Assembly (NCBI RefSeq): GCF_000968685.2
Contig: NZ_LAKD02000028.1
Location: 1 to 41,681, forward strand
Reading direction: 5' to 3'
Source of the DNA: Streptomyces antioxidans
GTDB lineage: Bacteria > Actinomycetota > Actinomycetes > Streptomycetales > Streptomycetaceae
DNA length: 41,681 nucleotides
Made by a program: the position numbers and the translations under genes. Each line of letters starts with the position of its first letter. Within the stretch, counting starts at the first letter, position 1. A model generated the notes under the pieces. The model saw only the letters and a program-made list of their open reading frames with translations. It did no database searches and was not told where the DNA came from. Below, piece by piece: positions 19,540 to 27,885 of the stretch.

Positions 19540-19550
19540 GGGAGGCAGCG

Positions 19551-21257
19551 GTGAAGACACCGGCACTGGGACCGGCCGAGCGCGGCGAGGCGCTGGCCCG
19601 GATGGCGGACCGTGAGCTCGATGTGCTGGTCGTGGGCGGTGGAGTGGTCGGCGCGGGCACCGCGCTGGACGCCGCGACGCGGGGCCTGGAGACCGGTCTG
19701 GTGGAGTCGCGGGACTGGGCCTCCGGCACCTCCAGCCGGTCCAGCAAGCTGATCCACGGCGGACTGCGCTATCTGGAGATGCTCGACTTCGCGCTGGTGC
19801 GCGAGGCGCTGAAGGAGCGCGGGCTGCTGCTGGAGCGGATCGCACCGCACCTGGTCAAGCCGGTGCCGTTCCTGTACCCGCTGAAACACCGGGTCTGGGA
19901 GCGGTTCTACGCGGGCTCGGGCGTCGCGCTCTACGACACCATGTCGATCTCCTCCGGGCACGGCCGCGGGCTGCCCGCCCACCGCCATCTGAGCCGCGGG
20001 CGTGCGCTGCGCGTGGCCCCCTGCCTCAAGAAGGACGCGCTGGTCGGAGCGTTGCAGTACTACGACGCCCAGATGGACGACGCCCGCTATGTCACCACCC
20101 TCGTGCGCACGGCGGCGGAGTACGGCGCGCAGGTGGCCAACCGTGCGCGGGTGGTCGCCTTCCTGCGGGAGGGCGAGCGGGTGGTCGGCGCCCGGGTGCA
20201 CGACCTGGAGCAGGGCGGCGAGTTCGAGGTCCGCGCCCGGCAGGTGGTCAACGCCACCGGCGTGTGGACCGACGAGACCCAGGCGCTGATCGGGGAGCGC
20301 GGCCAGTTCCACGTCCGGGCCTCCAAGGGCATCCACCTGGTGGTCCCCAAGGACCGCATCCACTCCACGACCGGGCTGATCCTGCGCACCGAGAAGAGCG
20401 TGCTGTTCGTGATCCCCTGGGGCAGGCACTGGATCATCGGCACCACGGACACCGACTGGGACCTGGACAAGGCCCATCCGGCCGCCTCCAGCGCCGATAT
20501 CGACTATCTGCTCGAACACGTCAACGAAGTCCTCGCGGTGCCGCTGACCCGCGACGACGTGGAGGGCGTCTACGCCGGGCTGCGCCCGCTGCTGGCCGGG
20601 GAGTCGGACGCCACCAGCAAGCTCTCCCGCGAGCACACGGTCGCCCATCCGGTGCCGGGCCTGGTGGTGGTCGCGGGCGGCAAGTACACCACGTACCGGG
20701 TGATGGCCAAGGACGCCGTGGACGAGGCGGTGCACGGCCTCGACCGCCGGGTCGGGCCCTGTGTCACCGAGGAGATCCCGCTGGTCGGCGCCGTCGGCTA
20801 CAAGGCGCTGTGGAACGCCAGGGAGCGGATCGGACGGCAGTACGGGCTGCACGCGGCGCGGATCGAGCACCTGCTCAACCGCTACGGCTCGGCGGCGCAG
20901 GAGGTGTTGGACCTGATCGCGGGCGACGCGTCCCTGGGGAAGCCGCTCACCGGGGCGGAGGACTATCTCCGCGCCGAGGCCAGCTACGCCGCCTCGCACG
21001 AGGGGGCCCGCCATCTGGACGACGTCCTCACCCGCCGCACCCGCATCTCGATCGAGACCTTCGACCGCGGTACGCGCTGCGCCCGTGAGGTGGCCGAGCT
21101 GATGGGGCCGGTGCTGGGCTGGGCCGAGGACCAGCTCGAACGGGAGGTGCAGCACTACGAGAAGCGGGTGGAGGCGGAGCGCGAGTCGCAGCGCCAGCTG
21201 GACGATCTGACGGCGGACGCGGCCCGGCTGGGCGCGCCGGACATCATTCCGCTGTAG
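19551..21257 (+). CDS. glpD: Glycerol-3-phosphate dehydrogenase (FAD-dependent)
   Basis: 568 residues, the usual length. GlpD oxidises glycerol 3-phosphate to dihydroxyacetone phosphate at the inner face of the membrane and passes electrons to quinone. The FAD-binding motif VVGGGVVGAGTALDAATRG is near residues 26-44. SSRSSKLIHGGLRYLE is the conserved FAD/substrate segment. WIIGTTDTDW and the AGGKYTTYR motif are both present, and the C-terminal helical domain with TRRTRISIE closes the protein. The frame runs back to 19440, but the GTG at 19551 has GGGAGG five bases upstream. No glpF or glpK lies near, so it may be one of two glpD copies common in streptomycetes. Confidence 0.95.
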   Translation: MKTPALGPAERGEALARMADRELDVLVVGGGVVGAGTALDAATRGLETGLVESRDWASGTSSRSSKLIHGGLRYLEMLDFALVREALKERGLLLERIAPHLVKPVPFLYPLKHRVWERFYAGSGVALYDTMSISSGHGRGLPAHRHLSRGRALRVAPCLKKDALVGALQYYDAQMDDARYVTTLVRTAAEYGAQVANRARVVAFLREGERVVGARVHDLEQGGEFEVRARQVVNATGVWTDETQALIGERGQFHVRASKGIHLVVPKDRIHSTTGLILRTEKSVLFVIPWGRHWIIGTTDTDWDLDKAHPAASSADIDYLLEHVNEVLAVPLTRDDVEGVYAGLRPLLAGESDATSKLSREHTVAHPVPGLVVVAGGKYTTYRVMAKDAVDEAVHGLDRRVGPCVTEEIPLVGAVGYKALWNARERIGRQYGLHAARIEHLLNRYGSAAQEVLDLIAGDASLGKPLTGAEDYLRAEASYAASHEGARHLDDVLTRRTRISIETFDRGTRCAREVAELMGPVLGWAEDQLEREVQHYEKRVEAERESQRQLDDLTADAARLGAPDIIPL

Positions 21258-21283
21258 GAGGAGCTGTGGGAGAACCGGTGGAA

Positions 21284-21304
21284 GGCGCCTCTGTGGGAGG
21301 CGCC
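21284..21304. terminator. Terminator between glpD and the serine hydrolase gene
   Basis: GGCGCCTC (21284-21291), a five-base loop and GAGGCGCC (21297-21304), between two convergent genes. Confidence 0.65.
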
Positions 21305-21324
21305 ATAGGAGGAGGCCGCGTGTC

Positions 21325-22533
21325 CTACCGGCGGGGACGGCCAGGGCAGAACTCGGCGTCGAGCAGGGTCGTTCCGGCGGTCAGATCCGATCCGGCGGTG
21401 CTGTTGAGCCGGTAGGCGAGGCTGTGGCGGCCGTCGGTGGTGGTCACGGCCAGCACCCAGGAGCCGTTGATGTCGCCGTTGTGGCCCCACAGCGTCACCC
21501 CGCACCCCAGCCGCACCGGGAACAGCCCCATGCCGTACCGGCCGTCCGAGGCGGAGGTGTTCCGCATCTGCCGCAGCTCGGCCCGGGGCACGACCGAGCC
21601 GCGCAGCAGCCCGGGGAGGAGGCGGACCAGATCGTCGAGCGTGGAGATCAGCTCCCCCGCGGCCCCGGCCGTGGAGGGGTTGAGGTCGGTGACATCGCGT
21701 CGGGCGCCGCCGTCCCCGGCCCCGCCGTCCCGCGCGTACGCGCGGCCGTGCGGGTCCGGGAGGGTGGTGCGGGCGCCGGGGAAGGAGGTGCCGTGCAGCC
21801 GCAGCGGGACGAGTACGTCGCGCCGGGCCTCGGCCGCGTAGGAGCGGCCGGTGATCCGCTGGATGACCATCCCGAGCAGCACGTAGTTGGTGTTGGAGTA
21901 GCGCCAGGCGGCCCCCGGTGCGAAGTACGGGCGGTGCGCGGTGGCGGTCCGCACCAGGGAGGCGGGGGTGCGGGTGAGGTCGGCGGCGGACAGCTGACGG
22001 GCCAGCACCGGGTCGGCGGTGTAGTCGAAAAGACCGCTGGTCTGGTTCAGGAGCTGACGGATCGTGATGGTACGGCCGTCGTTGCCCCGGCCGCGCACCA
22101 GCCCCGGGAGGTGCTTCGCCACCGTGTCGCCGAGGCCGAGCCGCCCCTGGGCGGCAAGGCGCAGCGTCACCGCCGCGATGACGGTCTTGGTGAGGCTGCC
22201 CGCCCGGAAGTGGTCGTTCCGGTGGATCCGGCGTCCGGTGCGGACGTCCGCGACCCCCGAGGCGATGAACCGCGTGCCGCCGCCCTCCCGGCGGACGAGC
22301 ACCGCGGCCCCCGGCGCGTCGCCCTGGGCCGCCAAACGCCGTACGGCGGCGCGCAGGACGCCATCAGGCCCGCCCTCGGCGCCCGGCCCCGCGCTCGCCT
22401 GCGGGTCCGCGTCCCGGCCCGGTTCCGTGGCCGCTGCGCCGCAGCCGGACAGGACGAGCGCGAGGGCGGCTGTGAGCGCCACGGCGGTCGGCATCCGGCT
22501 CCGCCTGTGCCATCGTATGGCGGAGATGGGCAT
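21325..22533 (-). CDS. Serine hydrolase lipoprotein (beta-lactamase / D-Ala-D-Ala carboxypeptidase family)
   Basis: 402 residues. The signal peptide ends in lipobox LSGC with the lipidated Cys at 31, so the enzyme is tethered outside the membrane. The active-site motifs of class C beta-lactamase-like serine hydrolases are all present: SLTK with nucleophile S113 and K116, YSNTNY (the Tyr-x-Asn motif, near 220), and HNGDINGS in place of the usual KTG/HGG near the C-terminus. Likely roles are trimming of peptidoglycan stem peptides or hydrolysis of a small ester or amide; resistance activity cannot be inferred. It starts at ATG 22533 with GGAGG about ten bases before. It is divergent from the Ser/Thr kinase gene, about 160 bases apart. 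Confidence 0.87.
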   Translation of the reverse strand: MPISAIRWHRRSRMPTAVALTAALALVLSGCGAAATEPGRDADPQASAGPGAEGGPDGVLRAAVRRLAAQGDAPGAAVLVRREGGGTRFIASGVADVRTGRRIHRNDHFRAGSLTKTVIAAVTLRLAAQGRLGLGDTVAKHLPGLVRGRGNDGRTITIRQLLNQTSGLFDYTADPVLARQLSAADLTRTPASLVRTATAHRPYFAPGAAWRYSNTNYVLLGMVIQRITGRSYAAEARRDVLVPLRLHGTSFPGARTTLPDPHGRAYARDGGAGDGGARRDVTDLNPSTAGAAGELISTLDDLVRLLPGLLRGSVVPRAELRQMRNTSASDGRYGMGLFPVRLGCGVTLWGHNGDINGSWVLAVTTTDGRHSLAYRLNSTAGSDLTAGTTLLDAEFCPGRPRR

Positions 22534-22694
22534 GACACGGACCTCCGTTTCCTGCGTACTTCCAGATGGTCGCAGGTACCGCGGTGGCCGCCACGCCGCG
22601 CCCCGGACCCGGGGCGGTTCCGGGTCCGCGGATGAGGGACAATGGACGCTCTCCCAGGGTGGGTTCAGGGTGGGTAGATTCGCAGAGGGGTCGC

Positions 22695-24680
22695 ATGTCG
22701 GAGGCTGAGAAGACGCAGGGTTCGACTGGGCGCCTCCTCGCCGGGCGGTACCGGCTCGGGGAGATCCTCGGTCAGGGCGGCATGGGCACGGTCTGGCGTG
22801 CGAGCGACCAGACCCTCGGCCGTACGGTCGCGGTCAAGGAGCTGCGCTTCCCGTCCAGCGTGGAGGAGGACGAGAAGAGACGGCTCATCACCCGCACGCT
22901 GCGCGAGGCGAAGGCGATCGCCCGGATCCGCAGCAGCGGCGCCGTCACCGTCTACGACGTGGTCGACGAGGACGACCGCCCGTGGATCGTCATGGAGCTC
23001 ATCGAGGGCCGCTCACTGGCCGACGTCGTCCGCGACGACGGCCCGCTGGCCCCCAAGCGCGCCGCCGAGGTCGGGCTCGCCGTCCTCGATGTGCTGCGCG
23101 CCGCCCACCAGGCGGGCATCCTGCACCGCGATGTGAAGCCCTCCAACGTGCTGATCTCGGACGACGGCCGGGTCGTCCTCACCGACTTCGGCATCGCCCA
23201 GGTCGAGGGCGACCCGTCGGTGACCTCGACCGGCATGCTCGTCGGCGCGCCCTCCTACATCTCCCCGGAGCGGGCCCGCGGCCAGAAGCCCGGCCCCCCG
23301 GCCGACCTGTGGTCGCTGGGCGGACTGCTGTACGCGGCGGTGGAGGGCGTGCCGCCGTACGACAAGAGCACGGCCATAGCGACTCTTACGGCCGTCATGA
23401 CCGAGCCGGTGGAGCCGCCGAAGAACGCGGGCCCGCTGGAGGAGGTCATCTACGGCCTGCTCACCAAGGACCCGGACCGGCGGCTCGACGACGCCGGGGC
23501 GCGGGGGCTGCTTGAGCACGTGGTGAACGGGCCGGAGATTCCCAAGGTCCCCGCCGACGCCACGCGCACGATGAGCCTGCCGCCCGCCCCGTCGAAGGAG
23601 GACGAGGCCGCCGCCGGGGCCAAGGAGACGGCCGTCGCGGAGCGCAGGCGCGGTGCGCTGAAGTCGGTGCGCAACGCGGCGGCGGCCGCGGCCGCGAAGA
23701 AGGGCCGGGACAAGGGCGTGGCGGAGCCGGAGTCGGGCGCGAAGGCAGGCGCGGCGGAGGCAGGGGCCGCGAAGTCCGGCGCCGCGGGGTCCCGCTCGGA
23801 CGCCGCGACGCCCGAGGCCGCGCCCGCCGCGGGGCCCTCCCTGCCGCCGCGCGCGTCCATCACCGATGTGGTCTCCAAGCGCACGCTGATCATTATCGCG
23901 GTGGTCGTGGTGGTCGCCATCGTGGCCACCGTGCTCGCCGTCGTCCTGAACGACGGAGGGGACGGCGGCGACAGCGCCAAGGGCTCCTCCGGCGGCGACA
24001 AGTCCGCCTCCGCCGGGGCCTCGGGCGGCTCCAAGGAGGACCAGGGCAAGGACACCGACAAGACCGGCCAGTCGGGGGGCGAGTCGCCGAAGGCGGGGGC
24101 TTCCGGTGGCAAGCAGAGCGGTCAGCCCGATGCCTCCGAGAATCCGGACGACAACTCGGGCAAGGGCGGCGGCGGAAGCGGCGACAACAGCGGTAAGGGC
24201 AAGGGCGACGGCGGTAAGGGCGGCGTGCCTGATGGCTACGGGACCGTCAAGAGCTCCGACTTCCCGTTCAGCATGGCCATGCCGGAGGGCTGGTCGGTCC
24301 ATTCCGGGAGCTATTCCGGAAGCCGTAAGTACTACGGCGGGTCCAGCATTCCGCGTATTCAGATCGACTTCACCAGTGCGCCGAGGTCCGATGCGGAGGC
24401 GGACTGGCGCAAGGGCGAGGAGAACGCCCGCCGCACCATGTCCGGCTACAAGGGCCTCGGCATCAAGTCGGTGGACTGGCGGGGCTATCCGACCGTCGCG
24501 GACTGGGAGTTCGAGCGCGACCAGGACGGCAAGCGGGTCCGGGTGCTCAACCGCGGCTTCAAGGTGGACGGCAGCCATGGCTTCGCCATACTGATCACCT
24601 GCGAGGCGAGCAAATGGGACGACAAGGAGTGCGCCACCCTGCGCCAGACCGCCTTCGACACGTTCAAGATTACGGACTGA
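22695..24680 (+). CDS. Membrane Ser/Thr protein kinase (PASTA-less Pkn type)
   Basis: 661 residues. An active-looking eukaryotic-type kinase domain spans residues 18-285: the Gly loop LGQGGMGTVW, ATP Lys K48 (AVKEL), catalytic HRD with D146 (LHRDVKPSNVL), magnesium DFG with D164, then SPERA. A long Ala/Gly/Lys-rich linker carries possible phosphorylation sites. One membrane span (LIIIAVVVVVAIVATVLAVV, near 397-418) is followed by a Gly/Ser/Lys-rich stalk and an outer domain of about 145 residues (VKSSDFPFSMAMPEGWSV to the end). The outer domain resembles that of the pseudokinase encoded next, so the two may form one receptor complex. The start ATG 22695 has AGAGGGG upstream; an earlier in-frame ATG at 22566 is less likely. 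Confidence 0.92.
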   Translation: MSEAEKTQGSTGRLLAGRYRLGEILGQGGMGTVWRASDQTLGRTVAVKELRFPSSVEEDEKRRLITRTLREAKAIARIRSSGAVTVYDVVDEDDRPWIVMELIEGRSLADVVRDDGPLAPKRAAEVGLAVLDVLRAAHQAGILHRDVKPSNVLISDDGRVVLTDFGIAQVEGDPSVTSTGMLVGAPSYISPERARGQKPGPPADLWSLGGLLYAAVEGVPPYDKSTAIATLTAVMTEPVEPPKNAGPLEEVIYGLLTKDPDRRLDDAGARGLLEHVVNGPEIPKVPADATRTMSLPPAPSKEDEAAAGAKETAVAERRRGALKSVRNAAAAAAAKKGRDKGVAEPESGAKAGAAEAGAAKSGAAGSRSDAATPEAAPAAGPSLPPRASITDVVSKRTLIIIAVVVVVAIVATVLAVVLNDGGDGGDSAKGSSGGDKSASAGASGGSKEDQGKDTDKTGQSGGESPKAGASGGKQSGQPDASENPDDNSGKGGGGSGDNSGKGKGDGGKGGVPDGYGTVKSSDFPFSMAMPEGWSVHSGSYSGSRKYYGGSSIPRIQIDFTSAPRSDAEADWRKGEENARRTMSGYKGLGIKSVDWRGYPTVADWEFERDQDGKRVRVLNRGFKVDGSHGFAILITCEASKWDDKECATLRQTAFDTFKITD

Positions 24681-24837
24681 GCACTCCTGTCGGCGAAGCG
24701 TCGTTCGGGCACGTATCGTGAGAGGCCCTAGACTGTGCGCAGCCGCAGGAACTCGCCAAAACGACCATATTTGAAGGGTTTCAGGCTGCTCCGGCCGCTG
24801 ATGAGGGCGGCGTTGGTCGCGCGCTTGGGGAGGCGTC

Positions 24838-27800
24838 GTGGAGGAGTACGCGGGCCGGGTGCTGGCCGACCGCTATCGCCTGCCCCTGCCGCCCGCCGAC
24901 GAGTACGAACTCATCGAGACCCGCGCCTTCGACACCTACAGCGGACAGGAAGTCCATCTGCGGCAGATACCGCTGCCGGAGGTCGTCGAGGCCGAAGTGG
25001 TCGAGGACGACGCCCGGTGGGGCGGCGGGCCATCGGGGCGGAACGGCACGTTCGCCGGTGCCGGGCGTACGGCACGGGGCGGCGGTGACCCGGCGGTCCG
25101 ACGCGCCATCGCGGCGGCGACGTCCGCCGCGCAGATCCCCGACCATCCCCGGCTCGGCCAGGTCTTCCACGTCTTCGCGGAGGCCGGAAGCCTGTGGATC
25201 GTCAGCGAAATGGTCTCCGGCCGCCCGCTGGCCGCGCTGCTCGCGGAGGGCACGCTGTCCCCGCACCGCGCCGCCGAGGTCGCCAACGACATCCTGACGG
25301 CGCTGCGCGCCCTGCACGCCCACGGCTGGGTCCACCGCAACATCACCGCCCGTACGGTGCTGTTGTGCGATGACGGGCGCGCGATGCTCACGGGTCTGGC
25401 GGCGGGTGCGGCGGAGGAGGCGCTGTGCGGCTACGACCCCGTTCCGGCGCCCGCGGCCTCGCCTTCGCCGGACACCGAGTCCGCGGAGTTCACCGTGTCC
25501 GCGGAGTTCACCGAGCCTGCCGAGTTCACCGTGTCCGCTGAGCCCGCTGAGTCCGCCGAGTCCGCCGAGCTCGCTGAGTTCGCCGAGTTCGCCACTGAGG
25601 AGGGGCCGTCGGCTGACGTCCCGGCCTCCCCGCCGCCGGGCCCGGCGGGTTACGGCGACCACCCGGGCCCGGACGCGCGGGGCCCGGCCGAGCGCGGGGG
25701 CGAAGGGGGCGCGGCCATCCCCGGGGCCCGTACGGCCGGGGGCGGCGAGGCGCGGCCGCACGGCGGCCCGCGCTATCACGACCAGGGCGCCGCGGGAGGT
25801 TTCCCGCCGCCGGGCCGCCCTTACGGTGGCCATGAACCCGCGGGCACGGCACGCCCCGACGCACCCGAGGGTGCGGCACGGCCCGACACCGACGACGCCC
25901 GTGAGCACGGCGGCCAGGGCGCCGCGCCGGGCCTCCCCGAGCCACGGTCGCCTTACGGTGACCAGGGGGTGACGGAGGCGAGTTCGGGTCCGAGGGGTTC
26001 GGCGGGCCCGGGCGCGGGTGCCGGTGGTCCTGTGAGGTCGCGCCCAGGCGGTCCGGTGTACCGGGATCAGGTGACGTTCGGCCCGGGGGCCGGTGGGCCC
26101 ATGGCGCCTTACGGGGACCAGACGGCCGCCGCTGGGCTGCCCGCGCCCCGCCGGGCTGGGCAGCCGGGAGACGACCGGGAGGGCGAACGGGGCGCAGTCG
26201 GCGCCGATGCGCAGAGCGCGGCCGCCAGGGCGGCGCGGGCCAGCGCCATCGCCGCCTACGCGGCGGGCGCGCGAGCCGCCGCGCGGGCCAACGTCGACGC
26301 GGCCACCCGCTCCTCGCACGCCGCCGAGTCCGCCCCGACGCCCGCGCCCGCACCCGAGCCCGGCCCGGAGCCGGTGACCGGCGGTGCCCGCTGGTCCGGT
26401 CGGCCGGAGGCCGCGGAGAGCGCCGAACCGTTCGCCTCCGAAGGCCCGTTCACCCCCCAAGGCCCGTCCGCTTCCCAAGGTCCGTCCGCCCGCGAAGGCG
26501 GCTGGGACTCCGGCGGAGCCACCGGCGGCGGCCCCGCCACCGCGCTCGCCGCCGAACGCGCCCGCCAGGCCCGTATCGTCGTGGTCGGCGCCGTCACCGA
26601 GCGATGGGCGCCCGAGCAGGCGGGCCCGGTCCATGAGAACTGGCGGCTGGCGCCCCCGGTCGGCCCCGCCGCGGACCTGTGGGCGCTCGGCGCGCTGCTG
26701 TTCCGCGCGGTGCAGGGCCATGCCCCGTATCCGGAGGAGAGCGCCGCCGAGCTGGTGCAGATGGTCTGTGCGGAGGCGCCGGCGTACGCGGAGGAGTGCG
26801 GTCCGCTGCGCCCCGTCGTCGAGTCGCTGATGCGTCAGGACCCCACCGAGCGCCCGGACTTCGAGGAGCTGCGCGGCTGGCTGCGGTCCCTGATCCGGTC
26901 GGCGCCCGAACCGGACGTCGGCATCAGCACGGTCACGGTGCCCTCGCTCGGCTCCGGTGGCGCCTCCGACCCCCGGCGGCTGCCGGTCGTCCGCAGGCGG
27001 GGCTGGCTGGTGCGCAGGGGCCGCGGGCGCCGCCCGGCCGCGGCGGCAGACGCGCCGGCGGGCCATGCGCGGCACCGGCGGGACAAGCGCGAGAGGCGCG
27101 AGGGGAGAGAGCCCCGGGAGTCCCGGCAGGCTGCTCCGGCGCCCGCCCAGCGCAAGCCGCGCAGCCTGGGGCGGCTGCTCCTGCTCCTGGTCCTGCTGGG
27201 GCTGGCGGCCGCGGTGCTCTACGCGATGATGTTCATGCCGCGCTCCAAGGACGACGGCGGCCAGGGGCGTACGGGCTCGGCGGGTACGCCCAGCGCGGCG
27301 CCGCACGACCCGGCGGAGGGCGACAAGGGCGACGGCGACAAGGGCGGTGACAAGGGGGAGGCCGGAAAGTCGGCCGACCCCGGCGACCAGGAGCCACAGT
27401 CCACCGCCCCGGCCGGGCTGGCGAAGGGCTTCGCGGTCCGTAAGGACCCCAAGGGCTTCAAGGTCGCCGTGCACGAGGACTGGACCCGCCGGGGCGAGAA
27501 CGGCCGCGGCCAGATCCGCTATATCGGGGGCGACTTCGAGCTGGTGGTCGTGGCCGGGCGGGACAAGACGTCCGAGTTCGGCGGCGACCCGATGGCGTAC
27601 CAGCAGGACCGCGAGGCCGAACTGTCCGCCTTCCGCGGGTCCTCCTGGGCCTCGTCCTCCGGGCTGCGGCGGATCGACGTCGGCCGTACGGCGATGGCGG
27701 AGGGCGCGTTCACCTGGCGCGACAGCAGTGGGCGGAATGTGTACGCGCGCAACCTGGCGATGCTGATCGACGGCCGCTACCACGTGGTCCTGGTCATCGG

Positions 27801-27876
27801 CCCGTCCGATGAGCGCCGGGCGGTCAACCGGTACTTCGACCAGGCCACGGCCACGTACAGCACCAGCACCGGCTAG
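24838..27876 (+). CDS. Giant transmembrane pseudokinase with internal low-complexity insertion
   Basis: 1012 residues. The N-terminal 190 follow the kinase fold but lack its chemistry: no Gly-rich loop, Arg where the ATP Lys should be (HLRQIPL), HRN at 166-168 instead of HRD, and LTGLA where DFG is expected. About 400 residues of Ala/Pro/Gly-rich sequence then split the kinase fold, which resumes near 600 (GPAADLWALGALLFRAVQGH; RQDPTERPDFEELRGWL). A basic stretch, one membrane span (LLLLLVLLGLAAAVLYAMMF, near 780-800), a Gly/Asp/Lys stalk and an outer domain (FAVRKDPKGFKVAVHEDW to the end) complete it. The outer domain matches that of the kinase before it in layout. Likely a catalytically dead partner or sensor. 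GTG 24838 has GGGGAGG four bases before. Confidence 0.85.
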   Translation: MEEYAGRVLADRYRLPLPPADEYELIETRAFDTYSGQEVHLRQIPLPEVVEAEVVEDDARWGGGPSGRNGTFAGAGRTARGGGDPAVRRAIAAATSAAQIPDHPRLGQVFHVFAEAGSLWIVSEMVSGRPLAALLAEGTLSPHRAAEVANDILTALRALHAHGWVHRNITARTVLLCDDGRAMLTGLAAGAAEEALCGYDPVPAPAASPSPDTESAEFTVSAEFTEPAEFTVSAEPAESAESAELAEFAEFATEEGPSADVPASPPPGPAGYGDHPGPDARGPAERGGEGGAAIPGARTAGGGEARPHGGPRYHDQGAAGGFPPPGRPYGGHEPAGTARPDAPEGAARPDTDDAREHGGQGAAPGLPEPRSPYGDQGVTEASSGPRGSAGPGAGAGGPVRSRPGGPVYRDQVTFGPGAGGPMAPYGDQTAAAGLPAPRRAGQPGDDREGERGAVGADAQSAAARAARASAIAAYAAGARAAARANVDAATRSSHAAESAPTPAPAPEPGPEPVTGGARWSGRPEAAESAEPFASEGPFTPQGPSASQGPSAREGGWDSGGATGGGPATALAAERARQARIVVVGAVTERWAPEQAGPVHENWRLAPPVGPAADLWALGALLFRAVQGHAPYPEESAAELVQMVCAEAPAYAEECGPLRPVVESLMRQDPTERPDFEELRGWLRSLIRSAPEPDVGISTVTVPSLGSGGASDPRRLPVVRRRGWLVRRGRGRRPAAAADAPAGHARHRRDKRERREGREPRESRQAAPAPAQRKPRSLGRLLLLLVLLGLAAAVLYAMMFMPRSKDDGGQGRTGSAGTPSAAPHDPAEGDKGDGDKGGDKGEAGKSADPGDQEPQSTAPAGLAKGFAVRKDPKGFKVAVHEDWTRRGENGRGQIRYIGGDFELVVVAGRDKTSEFGGDPMAYQQDREAELSAFRGSSWASSSGLRRIDVGRTAMAEGAFTWRDSSGRNVYARNLAMLIDGRYHVVLVIGPSDERRAVNRYFDQATATYSTSTG
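25486..25601 (+). repeat. Degenerate coding repeats in the pseudokinase insertion
   Basis: Imperfect repeats of a Ser/Ala-Glu-Phe-Thr type unit: SAEFTVSAEFTEPAEFTV is followed by AEPAESAESAELAEFAEF. The DNA period is about 9-12 bases. It is likely slippage-prone and variable between strains. Confidence 0.7.
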
Positions 27877-27885
27877 GCCCCGGCC

